From positions 124,001-188,000 of the forward strand of contig NZ_JAMZIE010000002.1 of the NCBI RefSeq assembly GCF_024178165.1: a DNA stretch of 64,000 bases, read 5' to 3'. The notes beneath the pieces were generated by a model. That model did not search any database, was not told the DNA's origin, and saw nothing but the letters and a program-made list of their open reading frames with translations. Positions 1-9,227 of the stretch are shown here, in pieces; the stretch's first letter is position 1; the number at the start of each line of letters is the position of its first letter. The position numbers and the translations under genes were made by a program. Source of the stretch: Halohasta salina. Lineage in GTDB: Archaea; Halobacteriota; Halobacteria; Halobacteriales; Haloferacaceae.

Positions 1-771
1 GTCAAAACCCTCGCCACGTGGCTCGGCTCCGAACTCGAACGGCATCGCTACGAGGCGCGGCTCGAACGGCAGAACACGCAGCTCGAACGGTTCGCCAGCG
101 TCGCCAGCCACGACCTCCGGAACCCGCTCAACGTCGCCTCCGGCCACCTCGAGATGGCACGGGAGACCGGCGCGGACGAACACTTCGAGGCGGTCGCCGA
201 GAACCACGACCGGATGGCGACGATCATCGACGACGTCCTCACGCTGGCCCGTCAGGGGACGTTCGTCGAGACGACCGAGCCGGTCTCCCTGCAGTCGATC
301 GCCACCGAGTGCTGGGAGGGCGTCGAGACGGAGGGCGCGGAGCTGGTCGTCGACGGCGAGACGACGATCCAGGCGGACGCCGGCAAGCTCAGACACGTCT
401 TCGAGAACCTGTTTCGGAACGCGCTCGAACACGGGACGACCGCCGACACCGACCATGCCGGCGAGGGACTGACGGTGACGGTCGGCCCCACCGATGGCGG
501 GTTCTACGTCGCCGACGACGGTCCGGGGATCCCGCCGGCGGACCGCGAGCACGTGTTCGACCACGGCTACTCCGGTAGCGACGGCACCGGCTTCGGGCTG
601 GCGATCGTCGACTCGATCGCCGACGCACACGGCTGGTCGGTCCACGTCACCGAGAGTCGCTCCGGCGGCGCGCGCTTCGAGTTCGTCGTCGACGGCACGG
701 GCCACGCGGATGGGGACTCCCCGACGGCTGCCACCATCGAGTGGCTCCGCTCGTCGCTCGATGAACTGTAA
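1..771 (+). CDS. Sensor histidine kinase, C-terminal part (5' end outside window)
   Basis: The reading frame is open from the first base, so the N-terminal sensor part lies upstream. It starts in a coiled region rich in Glu, Arg and Leu, followed by an H-box (SHDLRNPL, His near codon 38). The HATPase_c part has an N-box (ENLFRNALEHG), a G1 box (VADDGPGIP) and a G2 box (GTGFGLAIV), so both HisKA and ATPase domains are intact. It would autophosphorylate on His and pass phosphate to an unseen response regulator; many haloarchaeal kinases are orphans. Unlike the kinase at 61552-62691, its N-box region has no repeat insertion. The input domain and signal are unknown. Confidence 0.93.
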   Translation, partial: VKTLATWLGSELERHRYEARLERQNTQLERFASVASHDLRNPLNVASGHLEMARETGADEHFEAVAENHDRMATIIDDVLTLARQGTFVETTEPVSLQSIATECWEGVETEGAELVVDGETTIQADAGKLRHVFENLFRNALEHGTTADTDHAGEGLTVTVGPTDGGFYVADDGPGIPPADREHVFDHGYSGSDGTGFGLAIVDSIADAHGWSVHVTESRSGGARFEFVVDGTGHADGDSPTAATIEWLRSSLDEL

Positions 772-783
772 CCGCCGACCAAG

Positions 784-1437
784 CTACTCGACGGCCGACG
801 GCGTCGACTGCCGGTCGGCGACGAGCCGATAGCTCGGCCCGGCGAGCAACAGGACCGCCAGCGCCGACATCCCGGCCAGCAGCCACGGGTCGACCGCGCC
901 GGCAAGCGACCCCGTGGTGAGGTGGTCGACCGACCGGCCGACGACGAGGCCGAGGACCGCCCACGGCAGTTCCCCGAGGGCGGTTCCGACGAGATACGGG
1001 CGGAGCCGAACCCCGATCCCCCCGGCGGCCACCGAGATCACGTCCGACGGCAGCGGCAACAGCCGGGCGGCCGCGACACCGCGAACCCCACCCGTTTCGG
1101 CGAGTAGCCGCCGACCGGCCGCCGTGAGTCGACCGCCTCCGGCCATCGAAGCCCCGAACCAGTAGGGTGGCAGGCTCGTGACCACGAGCGCGGTCAGCGC
1201 GAGCGGCAACCCCTCGAGACCGATGGCGTAGCCGACGCCGATCGACACCACGAGCGTCGGCCACGCACACGCCGGGCGGACCAGCGCCACCGCGAACACG
1301 GCCGCGGCGAACGCCAGCGGTCGGTCCGCCAGCGCCTCGAAGCCCGCAAGCGCGGCCGCCGGCGAGCCGGCCCACGCCGCCAGACCGACCGCCAGCAGCG
1401 TCCCGGCCCCGACCCCGAGACGCGTTCGTCGCTGCAT
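784..1437 (-). CDS. DedA/TVP38-like (SNARE-associated) membrane protein
   Basis: A 217-residue protein with about five hydrophobic segments. The middle carries a glycine- and proline-rich stretch (AARLLPLPSDVISVAAGG, roughly residues 125-142) like the re-entrant loop motif of the VTT/DedA/TVP38 family. Such proteins are thought to act in lipid scrambling or membrane homeostasis. The ATG at 1437 was chosen because the upstream extension of this frame runs antisense through the neighbouring gene and has no membrane character. It is convergent with the kinase at its left. The exact family branch is inferred. Confidence 0.75.
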   Translation of the reverse strand: MQRRTRLGVGAGTLLAVGLAAWAGSPAAALAGFEALADRPLAFAAAVFAVALVRPACAWPTLVVSIGVGYAIGLEGLPLALTALVVTSLPPYWFGASMAGGGRLTAAGRRLLAETGGVRGVAAARLLPLPSDVISVAAGGIGVRLRPYLVGTALGELPWAVLGLVVGRSVDHLTTGSLAGAVDPWLLAGMSALAVLLLAGPSYRLVADRQSTPSAVE

Positions 1438-1521
1438 ACCTCTCACCACTCGTGTACTGTGATACGCTTTGTGTTCGGCGACACACGAACGGTTATGTGA
1501 TCGGATTGCGAACGCCGGAGC

Positions 1522-1905
1522 GTGACCGAGCCGAAGCCATCCTCGCGGCAGGAAACGATCGAACTCGGCGTCGACCTGCTGGCCCATCTCGAAGCCGACG
1601 ATCTCGATTTGGCTGCGGTTATCGATCGGCTCGAAACCGTCACGACGAACCCAACGCTCACGCGAGAGATCCTCGATACCGCCGACAAACGAGGCGTTAT
1701 CGACCGCGAAAACGGTCGGATTCGGACCCGCCGCGGCGGCACCTTCGTTCGGTTCGAGAGTCAGGTGACCGTCCGCGAGGGCGACTTCGAGTGTCGACGC
1801 TGTGGGGCGGGACTTTCGACGGGCCACTTCATCGAGTTCGAGTCCGGAGAACTCGGCCCGTTCGGCTCGTCGTGTATCAAGAAAGTCGTCGGCCGCGAGG
1901 AGTAG
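1522..1905 (+). CDS. Haloarchaeal conserved protein with HTH-like N-terminus and Cys pairs (probably DUF5830)
   Basis: 127 residues from a GTG start. The N-terminal two thirds (residues 10-75) are predicted helical with a basic RIRTRRGG turn, which looks like a small winged-helix fold. The C-terminus contains CRRCGAGLSTGHFI and then a lone Cys in GPFGSSCIKKV, a layout suggesting a small zinc-binding or redox motif. I recognise the pattern as a widespread haloarchaeal family, probably DUF5830. No function is known to me. It is divergent from the DedA-like gene, with about 80 nt between. Confidence 0.75.
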   Translation: MTEPKPSSRQETIELGVDLLAHLEADDLDLAAVIDRLETVTTNPTLTREILDTADKRGVIDRENGRIRTRRGGTFVRFESQVTVREGDFECRRCGAGLSTGHFIEFESGELGPFGSSCIKKVVGREE

Positions 1906-1912
1906 ACAGTGC

Positions 1913-3040
1913 CTACCGGCCGCGCCGGAGTTCCTCGATCAGGGTTTCGATCAGCTCTGCCTGTCGGGCGAGCTGTTGTTGTTGGGCTTCGACCGTCTCG
2001 GTGAGCGCCGCGAGCTGCGCCGACAGATCGTCCTCGTCGACCGGGCCGGCGGACTCGAACGGCGAGCCTTCGAAGGCGTCGGCCGGCTCCTCGCGCTCGA
2101 TGACGGCCTGCGACTGGTCGGTCGACCCGGCGTGGTCGATCGATCCCTCGCGGTCGGTCGGCTCGGAGTGGTCGATCGACTCCGTGTTCTCGGCCGGTTC
2201 CGCGTGGCTGGCCGTCTCGTCGGTCGAGTCGTCGGCTTCCAGCGAGGCGACGAGCCCCTCGTCGACCGACGACGTCTCGCCGTCGCCCGACTGCGTGCTG
2301 TTGGCCGGTTCCGACTCCAACTCACCCGGATCCGCACTGAGTGGATCGGGACCGTCCCCGAAATCCAACCGGTCTACGGCTTCGCCGTCGGCGTCTTCCT
2401 GGTTGGCCATCGCCTCGCGAAGCTCCTCGATACTGGTGACGCCGTGGAACTCACAGACCGCCTCGACGATGGCCTCCCGGACCGCTCTGGCGTCGCTGTT
2501 GGGGGTTTTGAACCGGTTCTGCCGGCCGTTGTGGGTGAGGACGACCGACGTGGCGACGCTGCCCTCTTCGAAGTCGACGTCGGTCAGGCCGCCGTACTCG
2601 AAGGCCTCGAAATCGGTGTCCCACACTGGCGAGCCGATGTGTTTGATGACGCGCTTGCTGGTGACGATCAGCGTGAGATCGCTGAACCGGAACGTCTTGT
2701 GGACCGTCTCGCCGGCTTCGGTGATCCCCGCCGCGCTGATGACGCCTGCCAGAATCGGGTGGAGGACGTTGTCGACCCGCTTGGCCGGAAACGACAGCGT
2801 CTCGCTGCCGTCGAGTCCGTATTCGAGGGTGAGCTTGGCCTTCCGCCGGCCGACCGAGAGGTCGACCTGCTCGGCATCGTGGGGGTAGCTCTCGACGGAC
2901 TCGTCGGAGAGCAGTCCGTCCGCGCGGTAGACGACCGTCCGGCTCGGGGTGACGACCAGCACGTCCTCCCCGCCGAGTTGGACCTCCGCAACCGATGGTT
3001 CACCGTCCAGTTCGGACTCGAGTAGCTCGGGCAGGCTCAT
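1913..3040 (-). CDS. Haloarchaeal conserved protein with C-terminal coiled coil (probably DUF7115)
   Basis: 375 residues from ATG at 3040 (MSLPELLES). The first 190 residues are a beta-rich globular region containing two similar halves, around VVTPSRTVVYRADG and LIVTSKRVIKHIG, reminiscent of PH-like/bPH lipid- or protein-binding folds. Residues 200-330 are an acidic, Ser/Thr/Asp-rich low-complexity linker. The last 40 residues (LAALTETVEAQQQQLARQ and onward) form a clear coiled coil that could oligomerise the protein. No membrane segment or catalytic motif is visible. Function unknown. It is convergent with the gene ending at 1905. Confidence 0.8.
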   Translation of the reverse strand: MSLPELLESELDGEPSVAEVQLGGEDVLVVTPSRTVVYRADGLLSDESVESYPHDAEQVDLSVGRRKAKLTLEYGLDGSETLSFPAKRVDNVLHPILAGVISAAGITEAGETVHKTFRFSDLTLIVTSKRVIKHIGSPVWDTDFEAFEYGGLTDVDFEEGSVATSVVLTHNGRQNRFKTPNSDARAVREAIVEAVCEFHGVTSIEELREAMANQEDADGEAVDRLDFGDGPDPLSADPGELESEPANSTQSGDGETSSVDEGLVASLEADDSTDETASHAEPAENTESIDHSEPTDREGSIDHAGSTDQSQAVIEREEPADAFEGSPFESAGPVDEDDLSAQLAALTETVEAQQQQLARQAELIETLIEELRRGR

Positions 3041-3193
3041 TGTGATGGGGTACCGTCCGTAGCTGATAAATCCGCGGGTATGCGTATCAGTGTTTCGTGA
3101 TTGTTCACCGCCAGCAACAGCGCCACGTGGCTCCGACTCGGCACTCGATACGGGGGCTGATCGCACGCCACGAAGCCGACCGAGATGAGAAGG

Positions 3194-3199
3194 TTAAAG
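3194..3199 (+). promoter_or_regulatory. TATA-like box of tRNA-Met
   Basis: TTAAAG centred about 30 nt before the first base of the tRNA at 3226, the normal spacing for a haloarchaeal TATA box driving a tRNA with almost no leader. Confidence 0.45.
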
Positions 3200-3225
3200 A
3201 GTATCATCGGGGTATAGGCAGGTGA

Positions 3226-3377
3226 GGCCGGGTGGCTTAGCTGGACATAGCGCCGCACTCATAGGGTTACTGAGATTCGGTGCGGTCACCGCCTTGGAAG
3301 CGTCCGCCCCACAGAGGCCTGCCGAGCCTCGTACCTGGGTTATGCGGAGATCGCGGGTTCGGAGCCCGCCCCGGCCA
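3226..3377 (+). tRNA. tRNA-Met(CAU), elongator, with 78-nt intron
   Basis: Exon 1 is 3226-3263 and exon 2 is 3342-3377; the intron is 3264-3341. The acceptor stem GGCCGGG/CCCGGCC (3226-3232 with 3370-3376) is perfect, as are the anticodon stem CCGCA/TGCGG (3253-3257 with 3343-3347) and the T stem GCGGG/CCCGC. The anticodon CAT is at 3260-3262, discriminator A at 3377, and no CCA is encoded. The intron sits after nucleotide 37. CTCA (3258-3261) pairs with TGGG (3336-3339) to form the 4-bp helix between two 3-nt bulges, a canonical bulge-helix-bulge for the archaeal splicing endonuclease. Elongator tRNA-Met introns are usual in haloarchaea. Confidence 0.97.
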
Positions 3378-3517
3378 TTCTTTCCGACGACAACCGAAGC
3401 GAGTAGCACGCCGACCCCGTCGACGGCGGGTAGTAAGCACTGACTACTGTCGGTCTCAGCAGATAACAATCGGTAACGACTAGCTACTATCGTCAGTTCG
3501 ACGGTGCTGTGGCGGCG

Positions 3518-3703
3518 CTAAACCGACCGTCCGGAGCCGCTGGTGCCGAACAGATAGGTCCCGGCGGTCAACAGCAGTGCGGCGACGACCAGCGACGCGA
3601 GGACGAGGCCGCTCGATCCCACCGTAGCTCCGGGGATGAACAGCAGCCCCCCGACGATTATCAGTCCGATACCGACCGCCGCCTGGTTCGGTACGTCTAC
3701 CAT
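3518..3703 (-). CDS. Small two-TM membrane protein
   Basis: 61 residues. Two hydrophobic helices (residues 8-26 and 32-54) are joined by a short GATVGSSG loop, with a basic C-terminus (GSGRSV). Codon use shows strong GC3, in keeping with a real gene. No family recognised; it could be an integral membrane accessory protein or small-protein regulator. It is transcribed in the same direction as the DUF1684 gene upstream of it (66 nt gap), so co-transcription is possible. Confidence 0.6.
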   Translation of the reverse strand: MVDVPNQAAVGIGLIIVGGLLFIPGATVGSSGLVLASLVVAALLLTAGTYLFGTSGSGRSV

Positions 3704-3769
3704 ACACTGTCGACCGAACCGACCGATATTGAGCTTTCTCCTTCAGTCGATACAGAGTAACGCCGACAG

Positions 3770-4360
3770 TTACTGGTCGACGATGGATTCGGGCGGGCTC
3801 TTCTCGCCGGCCGGGACGACAACGTCCAGCCAGTTTTCCTCGGGCGGCAGCGGGCAGGCGAACGTCTCGGCGTACGCACAGAAGGGGTTGTAGGCGAGGT
3901 TGAAATCGAGAGTGACCACGTCGCCGTTGACGAGGTCGTCGTCGGGTTCCATCTCCATGTAGCGCCCGCGGTGGTAGGTCTGCTGACCGGTCGTCTTGTC
4001 GCGGAACGGGATGAAGATCGTCCGGTCGTCGTCGCTCTCCTGTCGGTAGCCGGCCATCTGGATCCGTTCGCCGCGGAGTTCGAACTCGAAGATCACCGCC
4101 CGGAGATACCGAATCGGTTGGCCCGCAGTCACATCGAGTTCGATCGGATCGGGGTTGCCGTAGACCCGTACGCGGGCGAGGACCCGAAAGTCGGGGTCGG
4201 GCTCGAAGTAGTTCAGGCCCTCGAAATCGTCGCGGTAGTCGGGGTCGATCGGCGACTGTGGGTGGTCGGTGAAGAACTCGTCTTTGTCGGCGCGCATCTG
4301 TCGTACCTCGGCCATCCACTTCTCGGGATCGGTCGGTCGGTCGCCATCCGGCGTTGTCAT
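3770..4360 (-). CDS. DUF1684 domain protein
   Basis: 196 residues. The C-terminal half carries the family signature: a FIPFRDKTTGQQTYHRGRY segment (about residues 116-134) and LDFNLAYNPFCAYAETFACPLPP (about 152-174). This is the pattern of DUF1684, a widespread beta-rich cytoplasmic family of unknown reaction. The N-terminus has KDEFF and a DFEGLNYFEPDPDFRV block, also typical. No signal peptide is visible. Start at 4360 (MTTPDGDRPTDPEKW) follows from the conserved N-terminal helix. Confidence 0.88.
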   Translation of the reverse strand: MTTPDGDRPTDPEKWMAEVRQMRADKDEFFTDHPQSPIDPDYRDDFEGLNYFEPDPDFRVLARVRVYGNPDPIELDVTAGQPIRYLRAVIFEFELRGERIQMAGYRQESDDDRTIFIPFRDKTTGQQTYHRGRYMEMEPDDDLVNGDVVTLDFNLAYNPFCAYAETFACPLPPEENWLDVVVPAGEKSPPESIVDQ

Positions 4361-4430
4361 ACCCCGATTCAGTCCCGAGGGAACCTAATCCCATTGGAAC
4401 GCCTCGCCCGGCGGGTCGACGCGGTGCGCG

Positions 4431-4682
4431 CTACTGCTGGTAGGAGTGACCGACGACCAACACGACGACGTGTGCGACGAGCAGCCCGACGAGCATCTCT
4501 ATCGAGAGGCCACCGACGTCCAATATAAACAGCGGCAGGTAGCCAAGCGGGAGGGCGATCGCAGTCCAGAACGCGAGGCCGCAAGCCGAGGCCCGAAGGC
4601 GGGCAACGATCGCTGGGAGACTGTTCGAGAGACGGCCGAGGGGGCCGAACGAGGGCGGGAACGACATCTGTGGGACCACCAT
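4431..4682 (-). CDS. Small membrane protein, haloarchaeal hypothetical
   Basis: 83 residues if ATG 4682 (MVVPQMSF) is used; an ATG at 4718 and one at 4667 are also in frame. There are two hydrophobic helices (about residues 31-50 and 57-78) separated by a short LDVGGLS loop. The ending GHSYQQ is soluble. Function unknown; not in an obvious operon. Confidence 0.55.
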   Translation of the reverse strand: MVVPQMSFPPSFGPLGRLSNSLPAIVARLRASACGLAFWTAIALPLGYLPLFILDVGGLSIEMLVGLLVAHVVVLVVGHSYQQ

Positions 4683-4877
4683 ACACGAAACGGTCGGCCA
4701 AGCGAATATACCCCACACAGCGTTTGCCGTGCTTGTGACTGTTGCAGCGACAGTAGAAACAGCTTACCAGCAACTGAACGAGCCGTTCGTACGGTAATCA
4801 CGACCTACTAACCCGGCGTCGACGCAGGAGTCGAGTGAAACCGCGGCGGTTTACCCGATCGGCCGCCAACAGTCGGT

Positions 4878-5156
4878 ATGGCGGATCTCAATCCGATCGC
4901 GAAACGGATTCACAACCTGACACCGAAGCCGGTTCGGCTCACATTAGCCGACGGCACCGAGGCCGTCTTCGAGATGGCGTGGACCGAGTTCTTCCAACAG
5001 GAGTTTCAGGCCGAAGCGACCCGTGAGGACGACGACGCCGACTATCGCCTCGTCTCCAGCGAGGACAACGACGCGGTACTGGTCGGCCGTCAGGCGGTCG
5101 ACGAAGACGAGTGGTCGATGATCGGCGCGGTTGAGTCGGTCGAGGCCGCCGAATAG
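4878..5156 (+). CDS. Small acidic conserved protein, function unknown
   Basis: 92 residues from ATG 4878. It begins with a helix (NPIAKRIHNLT) followed by a short beta-hairpin-like segment, PVRLTLADGTEAVFEM, and a second beta region near residues 55-75. The fold looks like a small SH3- or Sm-like beta barrel, but this is only an impression. The strongly acidic C-terminus (DEDEW, ESVEAAE) is typical of haloarchaeal cytosolic proteins. The neighbours on both sides are on the minus strand, so it is probably monocistronic. Confidence 0.65.
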   Translation: MADLNPIAKRIHNLTPKPVRLTLADGTEAVFEMAWTEFFQQEFQAEATREDDDADYRLVSSEDNDAVLVGRQAVDEDEWSMIGAVESVEAAE

Positions 5157-5212
5157 TCGGTGACAGTCGGTACCGGGAGTTTCCACGGCTGCCGTCGGGC
5201 AGCCCTCGCCAG

Positions 5213-5683
5213 TCAGTGTCTGTTGACGGCCTCGACCAGATTGAACGCACAGGTGATCTTCTTGTGGGCCGTCGAGAGGTGATCCTCCAGCAACCGTTCG
5301 GAAACCCCCAGCAGTTCAGCGGCCCTCGCCGCCTCGATGTTCGCGATCCGACAGAGGGCGTAGGCTTCTTCCTGCCGGACAGTAAGGATGCGGACGTCCT
5401 CGAAGGAGGCGACGTTCCGGAGGAACTCGCCCAGCCGGTTCAACGACCAGCAGCTTCCCTCGCGTTCGGTCCGGTGGATATACTCGCCGACCGTCTCCGC
5501 CGACAGCTGACAGACGTCGGCTGCCTCCGGGTCGACTGCCGGCGTATCGATCTCGGCGAGCCGGTTGGTCGGGACGTGCCAGTAGACGGCGATGTCGTCT
5601 CGCTCGCCGATCCGAAGCGCACCGTCGAACTCGCCGGTCTCGATCCGCTCGGGCAGCCGCAGTTCCGGCCCGTGGTCCGCCAT
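5213..5683 (-). CDS. Putative HTH (sigma-70 region 4-like) regulator, haloarchaeal
   Basis: 156 residues. The C-terminal 60 residues contain LTVRQEEAYALCRIANIEA followed by AAELLGVSERLLEDHLSTAHKKI, which reads as a sigma-70-region-4/LuxR-type helix-turn-helix (a first helix with a coverage motif, the turn at GVS, then the recognition helix). The N-terminal 90 residues have no recognised family. It is probably a small DNA-binding protein; the target is unknown. It lies 54 nt upstream of the malic enzyme 3' end and is transcribed in the same direction, so it could be its downstream partner. Confidence 0.6.
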   Translation of the reverse strand: MADHGPELRLPERIETGEFDGALRIGERDDIAVYWHVPTNRLAEIDTPAVDPEAADVCQLSAETVGEYIHRTEREGSCWSLNRLGEFLRNVASFEDVRILTVRQEEAYALCRIANIEAARAAELLGVSERLLEDHLSTAHKKITCAFNLVEAVNRH

Positions 5684-5737
5684 GGTTGGTATAGTATCAA
5701 ATTTTGTTATAAATCCATTGATGGATTTCAGACCCGC

Positions 5738-7987
5738 TTACTCCTGTTGGGCGTCGACGACGGCCACCCCCGCCAGATTCACGATGTCTTTGACCTCGTC
5801 GCCGCGCTGGAGGACGTGGACGGGTTTGTCCATCCCGACGAGCATGGGACCGATGGCTTCCGCGCCGCCGAGCCGCTGGAGGAGTTTGTAGCCGATGTTG
5901 CCGGCCTCAAGATTGGGGAAGATCAACACGTTCGCCGGGCCGTCGAGCGCCGAGAAGTCGTAGGTGTCGTCGATAATCTCCTCGACGACGGCGGTGTCGG
6001 CCTGCATCTCGCCGTCGACGGGGAAGTCGACCGTCGAGTCGTCGTGGAGGTCGGCGACCGCCTCCCGGATGGTCGCCGTCGACTCGTTTCTGACACTGCC
6101 GAAGTTGGAGTACGACAACATTGCCGCCCGGGGCTCGACGTTGAAACTCCGGGCCAACTCGGCGGTGTGTTTCGTGACCTCCGCGAGTACTTCGGCGTCG
6201 GGGTCCTGATTGACCGTCGTGTCCGCACAGAACACGACCTTGTTTTTGAACGTGAGCAGGTAGACACCCGCCGCGTAGTCGGCGTCGTCGGCGGTGCCGA
6301 TCACCTGCAGCGGCGGTCGCAACGCCGAGGGGTAGTGGTGGGTCAGCCCGGTCAGCATGGCGTCGGCGTCGCCCATCTCGACCATCACGCTGCCGAGGTA
6401 GTTCGTGTCCTTCGCGACGAGTTCGGCCGCCTCTCCGCGGGTGATTCCCTTCCGGCGACGGCGTTCGTAGAGTCGGTCGGCATACACGTCGAGACTCCGC
6501 TCGGCGGGGTCGACGACCTCCGGATCGAACGACAGCCCCAACTCGGCGGCGATCCGGCTGATCTCCTCGCGGTCGCCCAACAGAACCGGCTCGGCGATCC
6601 CCTCTTCTTCCAGTTGGTAGGCCGCTCGAATCATCTTCTCGTCGGTGCCCTCCGCGAGCGCGAGCCGCTTGGGGTCGCTTTTGGCCTTGTTGAGGACGAC
6701 TCGCATCATCTCGCGGGATTTGCCGAGTCTGGCTTCCAGCTTCTCGGCGTAGGTCTCGCGATCGATCTCTGTCCGGGCGACGCCACTGTCGACGGCGGCC
6801 TCGGCGACGGCGGGGGCGACCTCGAACAGCACGCGGGGATCCAGCGGTTTGGGGATCACGTAGTCGGGGCCGAACTGCAGCGGCTGGTCGCCGTAGGCTT
6901 TGACCACAGCATCGGGAACGTCCTGTTTGGCCAGCTCCGCCAGCGCCATCGCCGCCGCGCGCTTCATCTCTTCGTTGATGTCGGTCGCCCGGACGTCGAG
7001 CGCGCCGCGGAAGATGAACGGGAACCCCAGCACGTTGTTGACCATGTTCGGGTAGTCCGAGCGGCCGGTGGCGACGATCACGTCGTCGTCGCGGGCGGCC
7101 TTGGCGTCCTCGTAGCCGATCTCGGGGTCGGGGTTCGCCATCGCGAAGATGATCGGGTTGTCGGCCATCGATCGGACCATCTCTTGGGAGACGATGCCGC
7201 CGACCGAGAGGCCGACGAACACGTCGGCACCCTCCATCGCATCCGCGAGGCTCCCATCGTCGACGTCGCGGGCGAACTGCTGTTTGTACTCGTTGAGGTC
7301 ATCGCCCCGGTCGGTGGTGATGATCCCCGAGGAGTCACACATCGTGATGTTGGACTCGTCGGCCCCCAGCGAGACGTAAAACTGCGCGGTAGCGAGCGCC
7401 GATGCGCCCGCCCCCGAGAAGACGATATCGAGTTCGTCGAGTGATTTGCCCGTGATCTCGGCGGCGTTGAGCAGCGCGGCCCCCGAGATAATCGCCGTCC
7501 CGTGTTGGTCGTCGTGGAACACGGGGATGTCCATCCGCTCGCCGAGTCGGCGCTCGATCTCGAAACACTCCGGAGCTTTGATGTCTTCGAGATTGATGCC
7601 GCCGAAGGTCGGCTCCATGGCGTCGACCGTCTCGACGAGGGCGTCGACCGAATCGAGGTCGAGTTCGATATCGAAGACGTCGATGTCGGCGAACCGCTTG
7701 AACAGCACCCCTTTCCCCTCCATGACGGGTTTCGAGGCCTGCGCACCGATGTCGCCGAGACCGAGCACCGCCGAGCCGTTGGAGACGACGCCGACGAGGT
7801 TGGATTTGGCCGTGTAGTTGTAGGCCTCGTCCGGCTCGGCGTCGATGTCCCGACAGGGGGCGGCGACACCCGGCGAGTAGGCGAGGCTTAAATCCCGCTG
7901 AGTGTTGGTCGGCTTCGTCGTCGCGATCTCGATCTTCCCCGGCGGATCACGCCGGTGATACTCCCGTGCGTCGTCGTCAAGTCCCAT
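5738..7987 (-). CDS. maeB: Hybrid malic enzyme (malic domain fused to phosphate-acetyltransferase-like domain)
   Basis: 749 residues from ATG 7987 ([19 protein letters not shown]). Residues 1-160 are the malic N-domain with [12 protein letters not shown]. The Rossmann part has [12 protein letters not shown] and [13 protein letters not shown]. From about residue 430 it continues as a phosphotransacetylase-like domain ([20 protein letters not shown] and [19 protein letters not shown]). It oxidatively decarboxylates malate to pyruvate, usually with NADP. In characterised MaeB-type hybrids the PTA-like part is catalytically silent and acts in oligomerisation and acetyl-CoA control. Length matches that family (about 750). 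Single gene, flanked by short gaps. Confidence 0.96.
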   Translation of the reverse strand: MGLDDDAREYHRRDPPGKIEIATTKPTNTQRDLSLAYSPGVAAPCRDIDAEPDEAYNYTAKSNLVGVVSNGSAVLGLGDIGAQASKPVMEGKGVLFKRFADIDVFDIELDLDSVDALVETVDAMEPTFGGINLEDIKAPECFEIERRLGERMDIPVFHDDQHGTAIISGAALLNAAEITGKSLDELDIVFSGAGASALATAQFYVSLGADESNITMCDSSGIITTDRGDDLNEYKQQFARDVDDGSLADAMEGADVFVGLSVGGIVSQEMVRSMADNPIIFAMANPDPEIGYEDAKAARDDDVIVATGRSDYPNMVNNVLGFPFIFRGALDVRATDINEEMKRAAAMALAELAKQDVPDAVVKAYGDQPLQFGPDYVIPKPLDPRVLFEVAPAVAEAAVDSGVARTEIDRETYAEKLEARLGKSREMMRVVLNKAKSDPKRLALAEGTDEKMIRAAYQLEEEGIAEPVLLGDREEISRIAAELGLSFDPEVVDPAERSLDVYADRLYERRRRKGITRGEAAELVAKDTNYLGSVMVEMGDADAMLTGLTHHYPSALRPPLQVIGTADDADYAAGVYLLTFKNKVVFCADTTVNQDPDAEVLAEVTKHTAELARSFNVEPRAAMLSYSNFGSVRNESTATIREAVADLHDDSTVDFPVDGEMQADTAVVEEIIDDTYDFSALDGPANVLIFPNLEAGNIGYKLLQRLGGAEAIGPMLVGMDKPVHVLQRGDEVKDIVNLAGVAVVDAQQE

Positions 7988-8080
7988 ACCACAGCGGTTC
8001 GCTGGATTCATGAAAAAGCTGTGTGTATGTCGATTGTCAGGTTCGACGGTTGTCGAACTGACGAGTGGAGTAGGCAGCGA

Positions 8081-9124
8081 CTACTCCGCCACCGTCGACG
8101 GGTCGCCCCCGTCTGCGGCCGGGAGGAGTCGGAGCTCCTCGTCGGCGGCCCCGAGTACCGACAGCTCGTAGCTGAAGACGTAGGTGAGGACGACGATGTT
8201 GATCGGCAGTGTCAGGACGAAGACGATCAACAGCGTCACCGCCGCGATCACGCCGAGGGCGACGAGGCCCGCCGTCGACGCGACGGCCGCGCCAAAGCCG
8301 CCGAAGACGCCGAGGACCACCACGAGCGCGGCGATCCCACCGATGATGCCGACGATCCCGAATATGATGAACCCGATGATCGACTGGCCGATTGAGATCG
8401 CCAGCAGTACCAGGAAGTGAACGACGACGTAGACGCCGAACTGGGCGAGGTTCCCGCGGAGCACCGGCCAGAACCGCCGCCAGCCGTCGAGGACGCCGCT
8501 GTCGGTCACCACCATGATCGGCGTGACGAACTCGGTCGTCGCCCGAGCGACGATCAGGTAGACGAGGCCCGTCACCGCGGCGACAGCCACTGCAAGCAGG
8601 CCGCCGACGAGCATCGCGGTTTCGCCGAGTTCTCCGGCCGCTCCGGCGAAGACCGCCACCCCGATGAGGACGATCGGGATCGCAGAGACGACGTTGAGCA
8701 CGAGCTTAAACAGGAACAACCGGAGCGCCTGTCCGAAGCGTCGCTTGGCCGGCCCGCGGATCCGTACGGTGTCAGTCCGCAGCCCGTCGTAGAAGACCAG
8801 CCGAAGGATCTCCGAGAGCAGCGACACCGCGAGCCCGAGGAGCAACAGCCCCGCGACGATGGCGGCGATCACGACCGGTTCGACGGGGAGCATTTCCGGT
8901 GTGGGTTCGGCTGGTGCCGGCGCAGGCGCACTGTCGGGACCGGTTCCGGAGGGCGTCGACCCGGCGTTGAAGAGGTTGAACACCGACGAGATCCCGCCGC
9001 CGCCGACACCGACGAAGATCGCGATCAGGCCGAGCCGGAGCCACTGGCCGAGGTCGAAGGGAAAGAGGAACGAACGGGTGGCATCGATCGCGTCGTCGAC
9101 GCTCTCGATCGCGTACCATGACAT
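8081..9124 (-). CDS. Multi-pass membrane protein, haloarchaeal (DUF7544-like)
   Basis: 347 residues from ATG 9124 (MSWYAIESVDDAI). Six or so hydrophobic segments: near residues 33-52, 92-116, 150-170, 182-205, 233-275 and 290-320. An N-terminal amphipathic helix includes RSFLFPFDLGQWLRLGL and there is a Pro/Ala/Glu-rich extracytoplasmic loop (residues 62-84). The C-terminus is soluble. I recognise the N-terminal pattern from a haloarchaeal membrane family but know no role. Divergent from the MBL hydrolase gene. Confidence 0.78.
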   Translation of the reverse strand: MSWYAIESVDDAIDATRSFLFPFDLGQWLRLGLIAIFVGVGGGGISSVFNLFNAGSTPSGTGPDSAPAPAPAEPTPEMLPVEPVVIAAIVAGLLLLGLAVSLLSEILRLVFYDGLRTDTVRIRGPAKRRFGQALRLFLFKLVLNVVSAIPIVLIGVAVFAGAAGELGETAMLVGGLLAVAVAAVTGLVYLIVARATTEFVTPIMVVTDSGVLDGWRRFWPVLRGNLAQFGVYVVVHFLVLLAISIGQSIIGFIIFGIVGIIGGIAALVVVLGVFGGFGAAVASTAGLVALGVIAAVTLLIVFVLTLPINIVVLTYVFSYELSVLGAADEELRLLPAADGGDPSTVAE

Positions 9125-9227
9125 ATCCGGGTGGTGGCCGGGTAGTGGCAAATAGGTTGGTGGTCAGTTTCTCCTCGGGCGACTCGGTTCGCAGGGATTT
9201 TTCGCCGTCGACCCCGTGGAGGCCGGT

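Noticed and set aside
5216-7444. A 742-codon open frame on the plus strand across the malic enzyme
   Set aside because: It is the GC-rich mirror of the minus-strand gene, whose product has full malic and PTA motifs. The mirror has no family motif and no promoter.
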